A stretch of DNA of 50,034 nucleotides from Bacillota bacterium (GCA_023420895.1 JAEZUY010000004.1:1-50034); one strand, 5' to 3'; shown: positions 33,804 through 42,216, counted from the stretch's first letter. Notes: generated from the letters alone by a model not told the origin. Translations and numbers: made by a program.

Positions 33804-35168
33804 TTGAGAAAGACTAAAAGTTTATTCGTCTGCCAGGAATGCGGATATGAAACACCCAAATGGATGGGAAAATGTCCAGGCTGCAATACCTGGAACTCTT
33901 TTGTCGAAGAGATTGTTGACAAAAAGACAGAAAGAAGAGTAGGAAAATCGGCACTGACAGATAAGAAACCTGAAAAACTTACTGATTTGAAGTCTGAGAA
34001 TGAAGACAGAATAAAATCGGGAATAGGGGAACTCGACAGAGTGCTTGGAGGAGGAATAGTGAAAGGTTCTCTAGTGCTCTTTGGCGGAGACCCCGGAATA
34101 GGAAAATCGACTCTTCTCATACAGACATCTGGAACTGTTGCAGAAAACAGCAATAAAGTTCTTTATGTAACGGGAGAAGAATCTACAGCACAGCTGAAAC
34201 TGAGAGCTGACAGACTCAATATATCTAGTGACAGTCTGTATATTTTAGCAGAAACGGATTTAGATATAATAATGGGAAGCATTGAAAATATAAAGCCGGA
34301 TGTAGTTATAATAGATTCCATACAGACTATGTTCAGTCCGAATGTCGAATCTGCTCCGGGCAGTGTAAGTCAGGTGAGAGAAGCGACTTCAATTCTTATG
34401 AGAACGGCAAAAACGCAGAATATAGCTATAATGATAGTAGGACATGTCACTAAAGAAGGTTCTATTGCAGGACCGAGAGTTCTCGAGCATATGGTGGACA
34501 CAGTTCTCTATTTTGAAGGAGAAAGACATAATACTTACAGAGTTTTAAGAGGAGTTAAGAACAGATTCGGATCAACTAACGAGATAGGCATATTTGAGAT
34601 GAAGCAGGAAGGACTTATAGAAGTCAAAAATCCTTCAGAGATGCTTATATCCTCGAGACCTCAGAACACTGAAGGAAGCATAGTTGTTCCAAGTCTTGAA
34701 GGAACAAGACCCATGCTTATAGAAATACAGGCTCTTGTAAGCTCAACACCGTTTGGAATGCCTAGAAGAGTGGCAACAGGACTGGATTACAACAGAGTTA
34801 TACTCATGACTGCAGTTCTCGACAAGAAAGCCGGAATACATCTGGAATCTTCAGATGTCTACGTGAATATAGTCGGCGGTATAAATATAAAAGAACCTGG
34901 ACTGGATCTCGGGATAGTTTCAGCTATAGTTTCGAGCTTCAGAGAGACCCCTGTGAATTCAAAGGTTGCAGCTGTAGGTGAAATAGGACTGATAGGAGAG
35001 ATACGTTCTGTAATGTCTATAGAAAAGAGAATCCGGGAGGTTGAAAAAATGGGATTTGAAAAGATTGTAATACCTAAATCCAATCTGAAAGGTCTGGATT
35101 TAAACAGTTTTAATATAAAAGTCTCAGGAGTTGCAAATGTCATAGAAGCTTTAAGAGAAATAATGTAA
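33804..35168 (+). CDS. radA: DNA repair protein RadA
   Basis: A 454-residue RecA-like branch-migration helicase. An N-terminal zinc finger has CQECGYETPKWMGKCPGC. The ATPase core has Walker A GDPGIGKST at about 95-103 and VVIIDSIQTM as Walker B. The RadA-specific KNRFGSTNEIG motif follows, with a C-terminal Lon-protease-like domain (about 280-454) containing GLDYNRVILMTAVLDKKAG. The start is a TTG at 33804 behind AAAAGGTGAT; a nearer ATG is out of frame. It lies between clpC and disA as in many Firmicutes. Confidence 0.96.
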   Translation: MRKTKSLFVCQECGYETPKWMGKCPGCNTWNSFVEEIVDKKTERRVGKSALTDKKPEKLTDLKSENEDRIKSGIGELDRVLGGGIVKGSLVLFGGDPGIGKSTLLIQTSGTVAENSNKVLYVTGEESTAQLKLRADRLNISSDSLYILAETDLDIIMGSIENIKPDVVIIDSIQTMFSPNVESAPGSVSQVREATSILMRTAKTQNIAIMIVGHVTKEGSIAGPRVLEHMVDTVLYFEGERHNTYRVLRGVKNRFGSTNEIGIFEMKQEGLIEVKNPSEMLISSRPQNTEGSIVVPSLEGTRPMLIEIQALVSSTPFGMPRRVATGLDYNRVILMTAVLDKKAGIHLESSDVYVNIVGGINIKEPGLDLGIVSAIVSSFRETPVNSKVAAVGEIGLIGEIRSVMSIEKRIREVEKMGFEKIVIPKSNLKGLDLNSFNIKVSGVANVIEALREIM

Positions 35169-35305
35169 AATAGTATTATAAGAGTTTAAATCCTGAGTAA
35201 TTAAAGGTGATTAATAAAAAGTTAATATTAATTAAGGCAATATTAATTGAAAAAATCACTAATAATGAGTAAAATATTAAGAACAATGTCAGCGGGGGTG
35301 ATAAT

Positions 35306-36448
35306 GTGAAGGAGGACTCAATAAAAAAAGATAAAATGCTTCAGGCCCTGAAGATGGTAGCACCAGGAACACTTTTGAGAGAAGCGCTTGAAAATGTGGT
35401 CAGAGCAGGAACAGGAGCTCTTATAGTCATAGGAGCGAATGATGAGATAATGGAAATGACAGACGGAGGATTCGAGATAAATACTGATTTTCTTCCTGCG
35501 AGTGTGTATGAACTTGCAAAGATGGACGGTGCAATAATAATCAGCGAAGACCTGAAAAAAATAGTAAAAGCCAATGTGCATCTCCTTCCTGAAGCGCATA
35601 TTACTTCAAAAGAAACAGGTACAAGACACAGAACAGCAGAAAGATTCGCGAAACAGACTGGAAAACTCGCAATATCGATTTCACAGAGAAGAAATGTAAT
35701 AAGTCTCTATATGGGAAATCAGAAATATGTGGTTAAAAATTCAAGTGATCTTCTGAATAAAGCGAATCAGGCAATTCAGACTCTTGAAAAGTACAGAACA
35801 AGTCTAGACCAGGCAGTCATGAATCTGACAGTCCTCGAGCTGAACGGCTATGTAACTGTATATGATGTAGTCAGAGTGCTTCAGAGAACGGAAATGTTCT
35901 ACAGAGTGGTAAAAGAGATAGAGAGATATATTCTTGAGCTTGGCAATGAAGGAAGACTTGTAGAAATGCAGCTTGAAGAGCTTAAGGGAGAATATGAGTC
36001 GGAAGGCATTAATGTCATAAGAGATTATATTCCTAAAGAAACAGATTATGAAGATGATTTAGAAGAGAAGAAAGAAGAACAGAAGGCGGCCGGCAAAGAG
36101 GATAAAGACGATTATCTTAGAATATGGAATGAACTCGGAAAATTCTCTTCCGATGAAATACTCTCATTAGAGGGAATAGCAAAGACTCTGGGATATGCAT
36201 CAGATGGAGGAAACGAACTCGACATGATAGTTACCCCTAGAGGATACAGAATTTTGAACAAGATTCCGCGTCTTCCGGCAGGAGTAATAGAAAATACTGT
36301 TCAGATGTTCGGCAGTCTGAGAAATGTAGAAAAAGCGACTATTGAAGAGCTCGATGCAGTAGACGGCATCGGTGAGATAAGAGCGAAATCGATTAAAGAC
36401 GGTCTGAAAAGACTTAAAGAAATGATAAGCATGGAAAAATATTTATAA
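35306..36448 (+). CDS. disA: DisA, diadenylate cyclase and DNA integrity scanner
   Basis: A 380-residue octameric enzyme making c-di-AMP from two ATP while scanning DNA for branched structures. The DAC domain (1-145) carries the catalytic DGA (74-76) and RHR (107-109) motifs in MDGAIII and GTRHRTAER. A linker helical region has a charged insert near 250-268 (EEKKEEQKAAGKEDK). C-terminal HhH domains end with VDGIGEIRAKSIKDGLKRLKE. The start is a GTG at 35306 after GGGGGTG. The 137-bp gap after radA is AT-rich and could hold a promoter. Confidence 0.96.
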   Translation: MKEDSIKKDKMLQALKMVAPGTLLREALENVVRAGTGALIVIGANDEIMEMTDGGFEINTDFLPASVYELAKMDGAIIISEDLKKIVKANVHLLPEAHITSKETGTRHRTAERFAKQTGKLAISISQRRNVISLYMGNQKYVVKNSSDLLNKANQAIQTLEKYRTSLDQAVMNLTVLELNGYVTVYDVVRVLQRTEMFYRVVKEIERYILELGNEGRLVEMQLEELKGEYESEGINVIRDYIPKETDYEDDLEEKKEEQKAAGKEDKDDYLRIWNELGKFSSDEILSLEGIAKTLGYASDGGNELDMIVTPRGYRILNKIPRLPAGVIENTVQMFGSLRNVEKATIEELDAVDGIGEIRAKSIKDGLKRLKEMISMEKYL

Positions 36449-36491
36449 AAAAACGTTGAAATTGAAATAAAAACGTGATAAAATAGAAAGC

Positions 36492-36520
36492 TTGACTTTA
36501 AACCATGATTAGGGTAGAAT
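36492..36520 (+). promoter_or_regulatory. carD promoter
   Basis: TTGACT (36492-36497) and TAGAAT (36515-36520) with a 17-bp spacer. A transcript starting near 36527 would have a leader of about 130 nt before carD. Confidence 0.75.
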
Positions 36521-36556
36521 TTATAGTGTAGTACTGTTGCGAGTATAATTAATTCG

Positions 36557-36656
36557 TATATAGACTAATACTGATGATTAGGAGGAGCTGCTTCATATTA
36601 TCCGAGTCTATATATAGCCGCAAGGCGAGGTATGATAATCGAGCAGCTGCATGTGA
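36557..36656 (+). promoter_or_regulatory. Structured carD leader: SD separated from start by a hairpin
   Basis: The only strong SD, GGAGG (36581-36585), lies 71 nt before the carD ATG. It abuts an inverted repeat AGCTGCT (36586-36592) with AGCAGCT (36642-36648). Inside are ATTATC (36597-36602) with GATAAT (36634-36639), and GCC-GCAA-GGC (36617-36626), a GNRA-type tetraloop. If the hairpin folds, 8 nt remain between it and ATG. A competing 10-bp pairing, 36557-36566 with 36605-36614, would break or pseudoknot this fold. I cannot match it to a known riboswitch class. Confidence 0.6.
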
Positions 36657-37130
36657 ATGTTTACAATTGGTGATAAAATAGTTTATCCTATGCACGGAGC
36701 CGGAACTATAGTTTCGATTGAGAAAGAAGAAGTTCTCGGCAAAGAAAAGGATTACTACATTATACTTATGCCTATCAATAAGATGAGAGTCATGGTGCCT
36801 GTCGATATGGCGCAGGAAGTCGGGGTAAGAGAAGTATCTGATGATGAGATAATAGATGAAGTTCTCGAAATTCTGTCAGAGAAAGAGGATAAGATGCCTA
36901 CAAACTGGAGCAGAAGATATAGAAAAAATCTCGACAAGATAAAAGGCGGAGACATTTGCGAAATAGCAGAAGTTGTAAGAAATCTTCAGGCTATGCATGA
37001 AGAAAAAGGTCTCTCAACTGGTGAAAAGAAGATGCTGGACAATGCGGTTCAGATTCTATCCAGTGAAATAGCTCTCGTTAAAGATATAGGCGAGACAGAA
37101 GCTATGGAACTGATTTTTGATACTCATTAA
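36657..37130 (+). CDS. CarD family transcriptional regulator
   Basis: A 157-residue RNA-polymerase-binding protein. The N-terminal RID/Tudor-like domain (1-65) begins FTIGDKIVYPMHGAGTIVSI, the standard family start, which fixes the ATG at 36657. The helical C-terminal domain (70-157) includes WSRRYRKNLDKIKGGD. CarD proteins stabilise open promoter complexes and affect rRNA and stress genes. There is no SD within 20 nt of the ATG; initiation probably depends on the structured leader described separately. It is followed by the yacL-like gene 36 nt downstream. Confidence 0.94.
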   Translation: MFTIGDKIVYPMHGAGTIVSIEKEEVLGKEKDYYIILMPINKMRVMVPVDMAQEVGVREVSDDEIIDEVLEILSEKEDKMPTNWSRRYRKNLDKIKGGDICEIAEVVRNLQAMHEEKGLSTGEKKMLDNAVQILSSEIALVKDIGETEAMELIFDTH

Positions 37131-37166
37131 CCTTCAGATATATTTAAAAGATAGAAGGTGAATATA

Positions 37167-38267
37167 ATGATTAGAAAACTTGGAGTTATCCTGATCACCC
37201 TTATAGGAGCCGGGATAGGGATTGGTCTGATAGGAACTCTTGATTCCCTCACTGTTTTTGAGGGAAGAATACCGGCAGATAAAACGATGTATCTTTATAT
37301 TTTCGGCGGAGTTATTTTTGGATTTATATTTTTATTATTATCGAAGAAAATCGTTTTAGGCTTAAAAAAAGTGTCTTCAGAACTTGAAGATGAGATGCAG
37401 AAAATTCCAGTAAGCGATATGCTTTTAGGATTTGTCGGACTTCTGATGGGTCTTCTTTTAGCTTATCTCTTAGGGACTCTTCTTTCGAAGATTCCAGTAT
37501 TTGGAATAGCACTGATGATACTTTCCTACATAGTCTTGGGATATATAGGAACTAGAGTGCTGATAAAAAAGAAACACGACATAATTAAAATTTTCGATAA
37601 ATTTAAAAAAGACAGAGAAAAAGAAGTTGAGAAAAAAGAAGCAGAAAAAGTATCAGTTATAAAACCCAAGATACTCGATACTTCAGTTATAATAGACGGG
37701 AGAATATATGAGATATGCAAAGCAGGTTTTCTAGAAGGAAGTCTTGTGATTCCTGAATTTGTTCTCAAAGAGCTTCAGCTTATAGCTGATTCGGCGGACG
37801 ATCTTAAAAGAGTGAGAGGAAGAAGAGGACTCGACATACTTCAGAAAATACAGAAAGAGCTCGATATGGATGTTGAAATAACAGATAAAGACTACGATTC
37901 TGTAAAAGAAGTGGATATAAAACTTCTGAAACTTGCTCAAGAAATAGACGGTAAAGTAGTTACGAGTGATTTCAACCTGAATAAGGTGGCGGAAGTTCAC
38001 GGAGTGACAGTTCTGAATATAAATGAACTGTCAAACGCTGTTAAACCTATGGCAATACCTGGTGACGATATGGTTGTAAATGTAGTTAAAAAAGGAAAAG
38101 AAGCCAATCAGGGTGTTGCATACCTTGACGACGGAACTATGATAGTAGTCGAAGGCGGAAAAGACTATGTCGGTCAGGAAATCGACCTTATGGTTACAAG
38201 TGTGCTTCAGACATCTGCAGGAAGAATGATATTCGGAAGACCGAAAAAATTGAAACTTATGAAATAG
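37167..38267 (+). CDS. yacL: PIN/TRAM domain membrane protein (YacL-like)
   Basis: A 366-residue protein with four N-terminal transmembrane helices (about 6-24, 40-58, 85-105, 110-128) and a PIN nuclease-like domain (about 165-285). The PIN domain has acidic residues in ILDTSVIIDGRIYE and VTSDFNLNKVAEVHG. A C-terminal TRAM domain (about 300-360) contains GTMIVVEGGKDYVGQE. Predicted to be a membrane-tethered RNA-binding nuclease; the natural substrate is unknown. A GTG three codons upstream is possible, but GAAGGTG is the SD for the ATG at 37167. A terminator follows directly. Confidence 0.93.
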   Translation: MIRKLGVILITLIGAGIGIGLIGTLDSLTVFEGRIPADKTMYLYIFGGVIFGFIFLLLSKKIVLGLKKVSSELEDEMQKIPVSDMLLGFVGLLMGLLLAYLLGTLLSKIPVFGIALMILSYIVLGYIGTRVLIKKKHDIIKIFDKFKKDREKEVEKKEAEKVSVIKPKILDTSVIIDGRIYEICKAGFLEGSLVIPEFVLKELQLIADSADDLKRVRGRRGLDILQKIQKELDMDVEITDKDYDSVKEVDIKLLKLAQEIDGKVVTSDFNLNKVAEVHGVTVLNINELSNAVKPMAIPGDDMVVNVVKKGKEANQGVAYLDDGTMIVVEGGKDYVGQEIDLMVTSVLQTSAGRMIFGRPKKLKLMK

Positions 38268-38271
38268 ATAG

Positions 38272-38311
38272 AATGCATCTTTTTAGATTTCCTGAAAAGA
38301 TGCATTTTTTT
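38272..38311 (+). terminator. Terminator after the yacL-like gene
   Basis: A perfect 12-bp stem (38272-38283 with 38295-38306) with an 11-nt loop and T run to 38311. The ispD SD begins two bases later. Confidence 0.93.
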
Positions 38312-38329
38312 ATAAGGAGGAATGAGAAA

Positions 38330-39016
38330 ATGAAAACAGCAGCTTTAATAGTTGCGGGAGGAAGCGGAAAAAGAATGAACAGGAGTATATCGAAGCAGTA
38401 TCTTGAGCTTAAAGGAAAGCCTATTTTAGCTTATACGATAGAGAAATTTCAGATTCCCGAGATAGATGAGATAGTAGTAGTTATAAAAAAAGATGATGAA
38501 GATATATTCAGAAGAGAAATAACAGAAAGATACGGTTTTGAGAATATTAAAACAGTTTATGGAGGAAAAGAGAGAGCCGATTCTGTAGTTAACGGTCTTA
38601 AAGCACTTTCAGAAGATACAGATACAGTTCTGATTCACGACGGCGTAAGACCGTTTGTAAGCAGAGAGACTATTTTAGAGAATATAGAGAAAGCAGAAGA
38701 GTTTGGAGCAGTCCTGACTGCTGTTCCTTCGAAAGACACAGTGAAAATTGCAGAGAACGGATTTGTAAAGGACACTCCTCAAAGAACGAATGTATATCTT
38801 GCACAGACTCCTCAGAGCTTCAGAAAAGAAATCATAGCCGAAGCTTATAAAAATGCGGGGACATCAGAACGTATAACCGACGATTCTATGGCTGCTGAAG
38901 CTTACGGAAAAGATGTATATATAGTAGAAGGAACTTATGATAATATAAAGATAACTACGGAGGAAGATCTTCCAATAGGAGAGAAGATTATAGAGTCTCA
39001 GATGAATTTGAGATAG
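38330..39016 (+). CDS. ispD: 2-C-methyl-D-erythritol 4-phosphate cytidylyltransferase
   Basis: A 228-residue MEP-pathway enzyme transferring CMP to methylerythritol phosphate. The nucleotide-binding loop ALIVAGGSGKRM (4-15) and QYLELKGKPILAYT are at the N-terminus. VLIHDGVRPFVS and TPQRTNVYLAQTPQSFR follow, with DDSMAAEAYG near the end. The frame runs upstream across the terminator, but AAGGAGG (38314-38320) and alignment fix the ATG at 38330. It is paired with ispF about 50 bp downstream. Confidence 0.95.
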   Translation: MKTAALIVAGGSGKRMNRSISKQYLELKGKPILAYTIEKFQIPEIDEIVVVIKKDDEDIFRREITERYGFENIKTVYGGKERADSVVNGLKALSEDTDTVLIHDGVRPFVSRETILENIEKAEEFGAVLTAVPSKDTVKIAENGFVKDTPQRTNVYLAQTPQSFRKEIIAEAYKNAGTSERITDDSMAAEAYGKDVYIVEGTYDNIKITTEEDLPIGEKIIESQMNLR

Positions 39017-39067
39017 ATGTAAAACTTATAATATTGAAACCTGATACATTGAAAAGGAGATGTTTAA

Positions 39068-39541
39068 ATGAGAGTAGGTCTGGGTTACGATGTACATAAC
39101 CTGATAGAGAACAGAAAACTTGTGCTTGGAGGAATAGAAATTCCGCATGACAAAGGACTCCAGGGACATTCGGACGGAGACGTTTTAACGCATGCTGTAA
39201 TGGATGCAATAATAGGAGCGATGGCAAAGGGAGATATAGGCAGACATTTTCCGGATACCAGCGCAGAATATAAAGATATATACAGCATAAATCTTCTTAT
39301 AAGAATAAAAGAAATCATGGATGAAGAAGGATGGAAGATAGGCAATATGGACTGTGTAGTAATAGCTCAGAAGCCTAAACTTGCCCCTTATATACCAGAA
39401 ATGGAGAAGAAGATAGCTGGAGTTCTGGATATGGATCTTCAGGATCTGAATATAAAGGCGACTACGACAGAAAAGCTGGGATTTGAAGGAAGAGAAGAAG
39501 GTATAACTTCACAGGTAATAGTAATGCTTGTTAAAAAATAA
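39068..39541 (+). CDS. ispF: 2-C-methyl-D-erythritol 2,4-cyclodiphosphate synthase
   Basis: A 157-residue trimeric zinc enzyme of the MEP isoprenoid pathway. Metal ligands are in GLGYDVHNL (Asp8, His10) and in LQGHSDGDVLTHAVMDAI (His near 42). FPDTSAEYKDIYS and the C-terminal KATTTEKLGFEGREEGI are conserved. AAAAGGAGATG precedes the ATG. It forms a unit with ispD, the usual order. Confidence 0.96.
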   Translation: MRVGLGYDVHNLIENRKLVLGGIEIPHDKGLQGHSDGDVLTHAVMDAIIGAMAKGDIGRHFPDTSAEYKDIYSINLLIRIKEIMDEEGWKIGNMDCVVIAQKPKLAPYIPEMEKKIAGVLDMDLQDLNIKATTTEKLGFEGREEGITSQVIVMLVKK

Positions 39542-39562
39542 AATATTTAATTCTGTACGGAA

Positions 39563-39589
39563 GGAGGAGCCGGTTTACGGCAGAATACT
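39563..39589 (+). promoter_or_regulatory. SD-hairpin-start arrangement of the flavin-binding gene
   Basis: The SD GGAGGA (39563-39568) abuts GCCG (39569-39572), loop GTTTA, CGGC (39578-39581), then 8 nt to ATG. The linear SD-start gap is 21 nt, too long for ordinary initiation. With the four-pair GC stem folded it becomes about 8 nt. Confidence 0.55.
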
Positions 39590-40165
39590 ATGGAAAGAGA
39601 AATGAGAAGAAAAGACAGAGAAATGGGTGAAGAATTTGCTCTTGGAATAATAGACAAGGCGGTTTATGGAAATCTCACTACTGTAGACGAGGATAAAGTT
39701 CCATACACCATTCCTATTTCTCCAGTGAGAGACGGAAAGTCCGTATATATGCATTCTGCAAAAGAAGGAAGAAAGATAGACAATGTAAAGAGCAGTCCTT
39801 TTGCGACTATGACTTTCGTAGGAGAGACTGAAGTTCCTGCTCCTATAACCGAAGAAGACTATAATAAAGCTATGGAAGAAGGAAAAGGAGCCAGATTCCT
39901 TCTCAGTAAAAAATTCACGACTGAATTTGAATCTGCAGTAGCAGAAGGAAAGATTTCAATAGTTGAAGATGAGGATGAAAAAGTTAAGGCGCTGAGACTT
40001 TTATCTGAAAAGTACACTCCTGGGAATATGCCTTATTTTGATGAGGCTGTAAAAGCGAGTTTCGGTGTTGTTGAAATACTCAGATTCGATATAGAAAATA
40101 TAAAAGGAAAGAGAAAAAAATTCGATAAATCCGGTGAAGAGATGAAGTGGGAGAGAATGGAGTAG
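39590..40165 (+). CDS. Pyridoxamine 5'-phosphate oxidase-like FMN-binding protein (NimA-like)
   Basis: A 191-residue split-barrel flavoprotein of the pyridoxamine-oxidase-like superfamily. EMRRKDREM at residues 4-12, YGNLTTVDEDKVPYTIPISP (about 27-46), YMHSAKEGRKIDNVKSSP (about 53-70) and CTTE-like helical insert positions match the NimA/nitroimidazole-resistance type. FMN binding is likely; the reaction is unknown. The family start M-(F/E)REMRRKDRE supports ATG 39590; an alternative ATG lies at 39602. The gene follows ispF by about 50 bp and ends before two hairpins. Confidence 0.85.
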   Translation: MEREMRRKDREMGEEFALGIIDKAVYGNLTTVDEDKVPYTIPISPVRDGKSVYMHSAKEGRKIDNVKSSPFATMTFVGETEVPAPITEEDYNKAMEEGKGARFLLSKKFTTEFESAVAEGKISIVEDEDEKVKALRLLSEKYTPGNMPYFDEAVKASFGVVEILRFDIENIKGKRKKFDKSGEEMKWERME

Positions 40166-40232
40166 AAAGCCCGCTATCTTGACAGAATACAGGCTTTTTA
40201 GTAATATTTAGAGTGCGGATAGACGCAGAATG

Positions 40233-40261
40233 AAACTCCGTCCTTTGGGATGGAGTTTTTT
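40233..40261 (+). terminator. Terminator between the flavin-binding gene and proS
   Basis: An 11-bp stem (40233-40243 with 40248-40258, one G-U pair), loop TTTG, T run to 40261. A weaker repeat (40166-40171 with 40192-40197, T run after) lies directly behind the flavin-protein stop and may be a first terminator. Confidence 0.88.
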
Positions 40262-40316
40262 ATGATAAAAAAGCTGAAATGATATATAATTATTGTATAA
40301 AAGGAACTAAAAAGAG

Positions 40317-40367
40317 AAAGGAGGACGTCATCAGAAAAATTCAGATTTGATGACGGTTTATTTAATT
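40317..40367 (+). promoter_or_regulatory. SD-hairpin-start arrangement of proS
   Basis: The SD AAAGGAGGA (40317-40325) directly abuts CGTCATCA (40326-40333). This pairs perfectly with TGATGACG (40348-40355) across a 14-nt loop. Twelve bases then lead to ATG 40368. Without folding, SD and start are 42 nt apart. No T-box core sequence is present in the 180 bp before proS. Confidence 0.65.
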
Positions 40368-42086
40368 ATGAGGATGTCTAAATTATACATGCCGACTTTA
40401 AGAGAAGTGCCTTCAGAGGCAGAACTTCCAAGCCATAAGCTTCTTTTAAGAGCAGGAATGATAAAGAAACTGGTTTCAGGGGTTTATACATATCTGCCTC
40501 TAGGATACAGTGTTATAAAGAAGATAGAAAATATAGTAAGAGAAGAGATGGATGCTATAGATTCGCAGGAGCTGCTTATGTCGGCAGTTCACCCTGCAGA
40601 ACTTTGGCAGGAAACTGGAAGATGGGAAGATTTCGGACCTGAAATGTTCAAACTGAAGGACAGACACGGAAGAGAGTTCTGTCTCGGACCTACACATGAA
40701 GAAATAATTACTGACACTATAAGACACGATATAAAATCTTATAAACAGCTTCCGCTCAGTCTTTATCAGATACAGACTAAATACAGAGATGAAAAGAGAC
40801 CTAGATTCGGACTTATGAGATCTAGAGAATTCATAATGAAAGATGCCTATACTTTCGACAGAGATGAAGAAGGCATGAGAGAAGCATATTACGAAATGTG
40901 GAAAGCTTATGAAAAAATATTTACAAGATGCGGAATCGACTACAGAGTAGTTGAAGGAGATTCAGGAGCCATGGGAGGAAGCGACTCTCATGAGTTTACA
41001 GCAATGTCTGAATTTGGAGAAAGCAATATAGCATACTGTGAAGAATGCGACTATGCGGCTACTGATGAAAAAGCTGAATGCAAATATGAAGCTGAGACTA
41101 GAGAAGTAAAAGAACTTGAAGAAGTTCATACACCTGGAGTTAAAACTATAGAAAAACTTGTTGAATTTTTTGGGATAGACCCTTCAGAATTCGTTAAAAC
41201 TCTTCTTGTGAAAGCGAACGGGGAAGTAGTTGCGGCAGTTATTCCTGGAGACAGAGAGCTTAATGAAATCAAGCTCATAAACCATCTTGGAGTGGCTGAA
41301 CACGAGTTTGAAATGGCGGATGAAGAGGATGTAAAAGAAGTTACAGGCGCTGAAGTAGGATTCGCAGGCCCTATTGGACTTAAAGAAGGCACAAGAGTAG
41401 TTGTGGACAGCAGAATTAAAGATTTAGGAAACTTTATAATCGGAGCTAATAAAACAGACTACCACTTTAAAAACGCCAACTTCGAGAGAGATTTCAAAGA
41501 TGCCGAATTAGTTGATGATTTAGTTCTAGTAAGAGAAGGAGATTCATGTCCTAAATGCGGCGCTCCGCTTAAGATGGACAGAGGAATAGAAATAGGAAAT
41601 ATATTCCAGCTGGGAACTAAATACTCAAGCTCGCTTGGCGCAACTTATCTCGACGAAAATGGAAAAGAGCAGGATATAGTTATGGGATCTCACGGAATAG
41701 GAGTGTCTAGAACTATGGCCGCAGTTATAGAGCAGAACTATGACGATGACGGAATAATATGGCCTCTTGCACTTGCTCCTTTTGAAATAATAGTTTCGAT
41801 AATAAACACTAAAAATGATGAACAGAGAGAGCTTGGAGAAAAGATATATGAGGATCTCAAATCTCAAGGATACGAAGTTCTTCTTGACGACAGAAAAGAA
41901 AGAGCCGGAGTTAAATTCAAAGATATGGACCTTATAGGGATACCTATAAGAATAACAGTAGGTAAGAGAGCCGGAGAAAACATAGTAGAATATTCTCTTA
42001 GAAAAGACAGGGAAAAATCTGATCTTTCTGCTGATGAAATCAGCTCAAAAGTTGAAGCTGAATTTAAAGCTCAAGGACTTAGATAG
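40368..42086 (+). CDS. proS: Prolyl-tRNA synthetase (bacterial type, with editing insert)
   Basis: A 572-residue class II synthetase charging tRNA-Pro. Motif 1 region SHKLLLRAGMIKKLVSG and YLPLG, motif 2 TKYRDEKRPRFGLMRSREF with FIMKDAYTFD, and motif 3 GSHGIGVSRTMAAVIEQ are present. The insertion domain between motifs 2 and 3 (about 220-400) includes VKTLLVKANGEVVAAVIPGDRELNE, the INS editing module. A C-terminal anticodon-binding domain (about 470-572) follows. The start MRMSKLYMPTLREVP aligns with MR-S starts of other ProS, so ATG 40368 is chosen over the upstream TTG of the same frame. Confidence 0.95.
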   Translation: MRMSKLYMPTLREVPSEAELPSHKLLLRAGMIKKLVSGVYTYLPLGYSVIKKIENIVREEMDAIDSQELLMSAVHPAELWQETGRWEDFGPEMFKLKDRHGREFCLGPTHEEIITDTIRHDIKSYKQLPLSLYQIQTKYRDEKRPRFGLMRSREFIMKDAYTFDRDEEGMREAYYEMWKAYEKIFTRCGIDYRVVEGDSGAMGGSDSHEFTAMSEFGESNIAYCEECDYAATDEKAECKYEAETREVKELEEVHTPGVKTIEKLVEFFGIDPSEFVKTLLVKANGEVVAAVIPGDRELNEIKLINHLGVAEHEFEMADEEDVKEVTGAEVGFAGPIGLKEGTRVVVDSRIKDLGNFIIGANKTDYHFKNANFERDFKDAELVDDLVLVREGDSCPKCGAPLKMDRGIEIGNIFQLGTKYSSSLGATYLDENGKEQDIVMGSHGIGVSRTMAAVIEQNYDDDGIIWPLALAPFEIIVSIINTKNDEQRELGEKIYEDLKSQGYEVLLDDRKERAGVKFKDMDLIGIPIRITVGKRAGENIVEYSLRKDREKSDLSADEISSKVEAEFKAQGLR

Positions 42087-42143
42087 AGAATTAAAAAATT
42101 CTTAAAGTTTCATAAAATACGTTCAAATACTCAATTTTAGAGT

Positions 42144-42184
42144 TATAATATATATAAGAGAGCAGTCTGAAAATTCAGACTGCT
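42144..42184 (+). promoter_or_regulatory. Promoter and 5' hairpin of the DUF1002 gene
   Basis: TTCAAA (42122-42127) and TATAAT (42144-42149) with 16-bp spacing predict a start near 42156. A perfect 10-bp hairpin (42161-42170 with 42175-42184) then sits at the very 5' end of the transcript. The following bases CTTCTTATTTTAT are only partly T-rich, so this may be a 5' stabilising hairpin or a weak attenuator. Confidence 0.55.
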
Positions 42185-42216
42185 TCTTATTTTATATGCC
42201 AATGGAGGTAGTTTCA

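Noticed and set aside
36521..36656. Known riboswitch (c-di-AMP ydaO, c-di-GMP, THF) in the carD leader
   Set aside because: The conserved cores of these classes, as I know them, are not present; only a generic GNRA loop is shared.
36574..36681. 35-codon frame across the carD leader and a 13-codon frame at 36632-36673
   Set aside because: No usable SD at either ATG and unusual AGG codons. The structured leader explains the region better. A coupling role for the shorter frame cannot be fully excluded.
40166..40367. Possible T-box leaders before proS, gltX and cysS
   Set aside because: No AGGGTGGNACCGCG-like core or specifier stem is visible in any of the three leaders.
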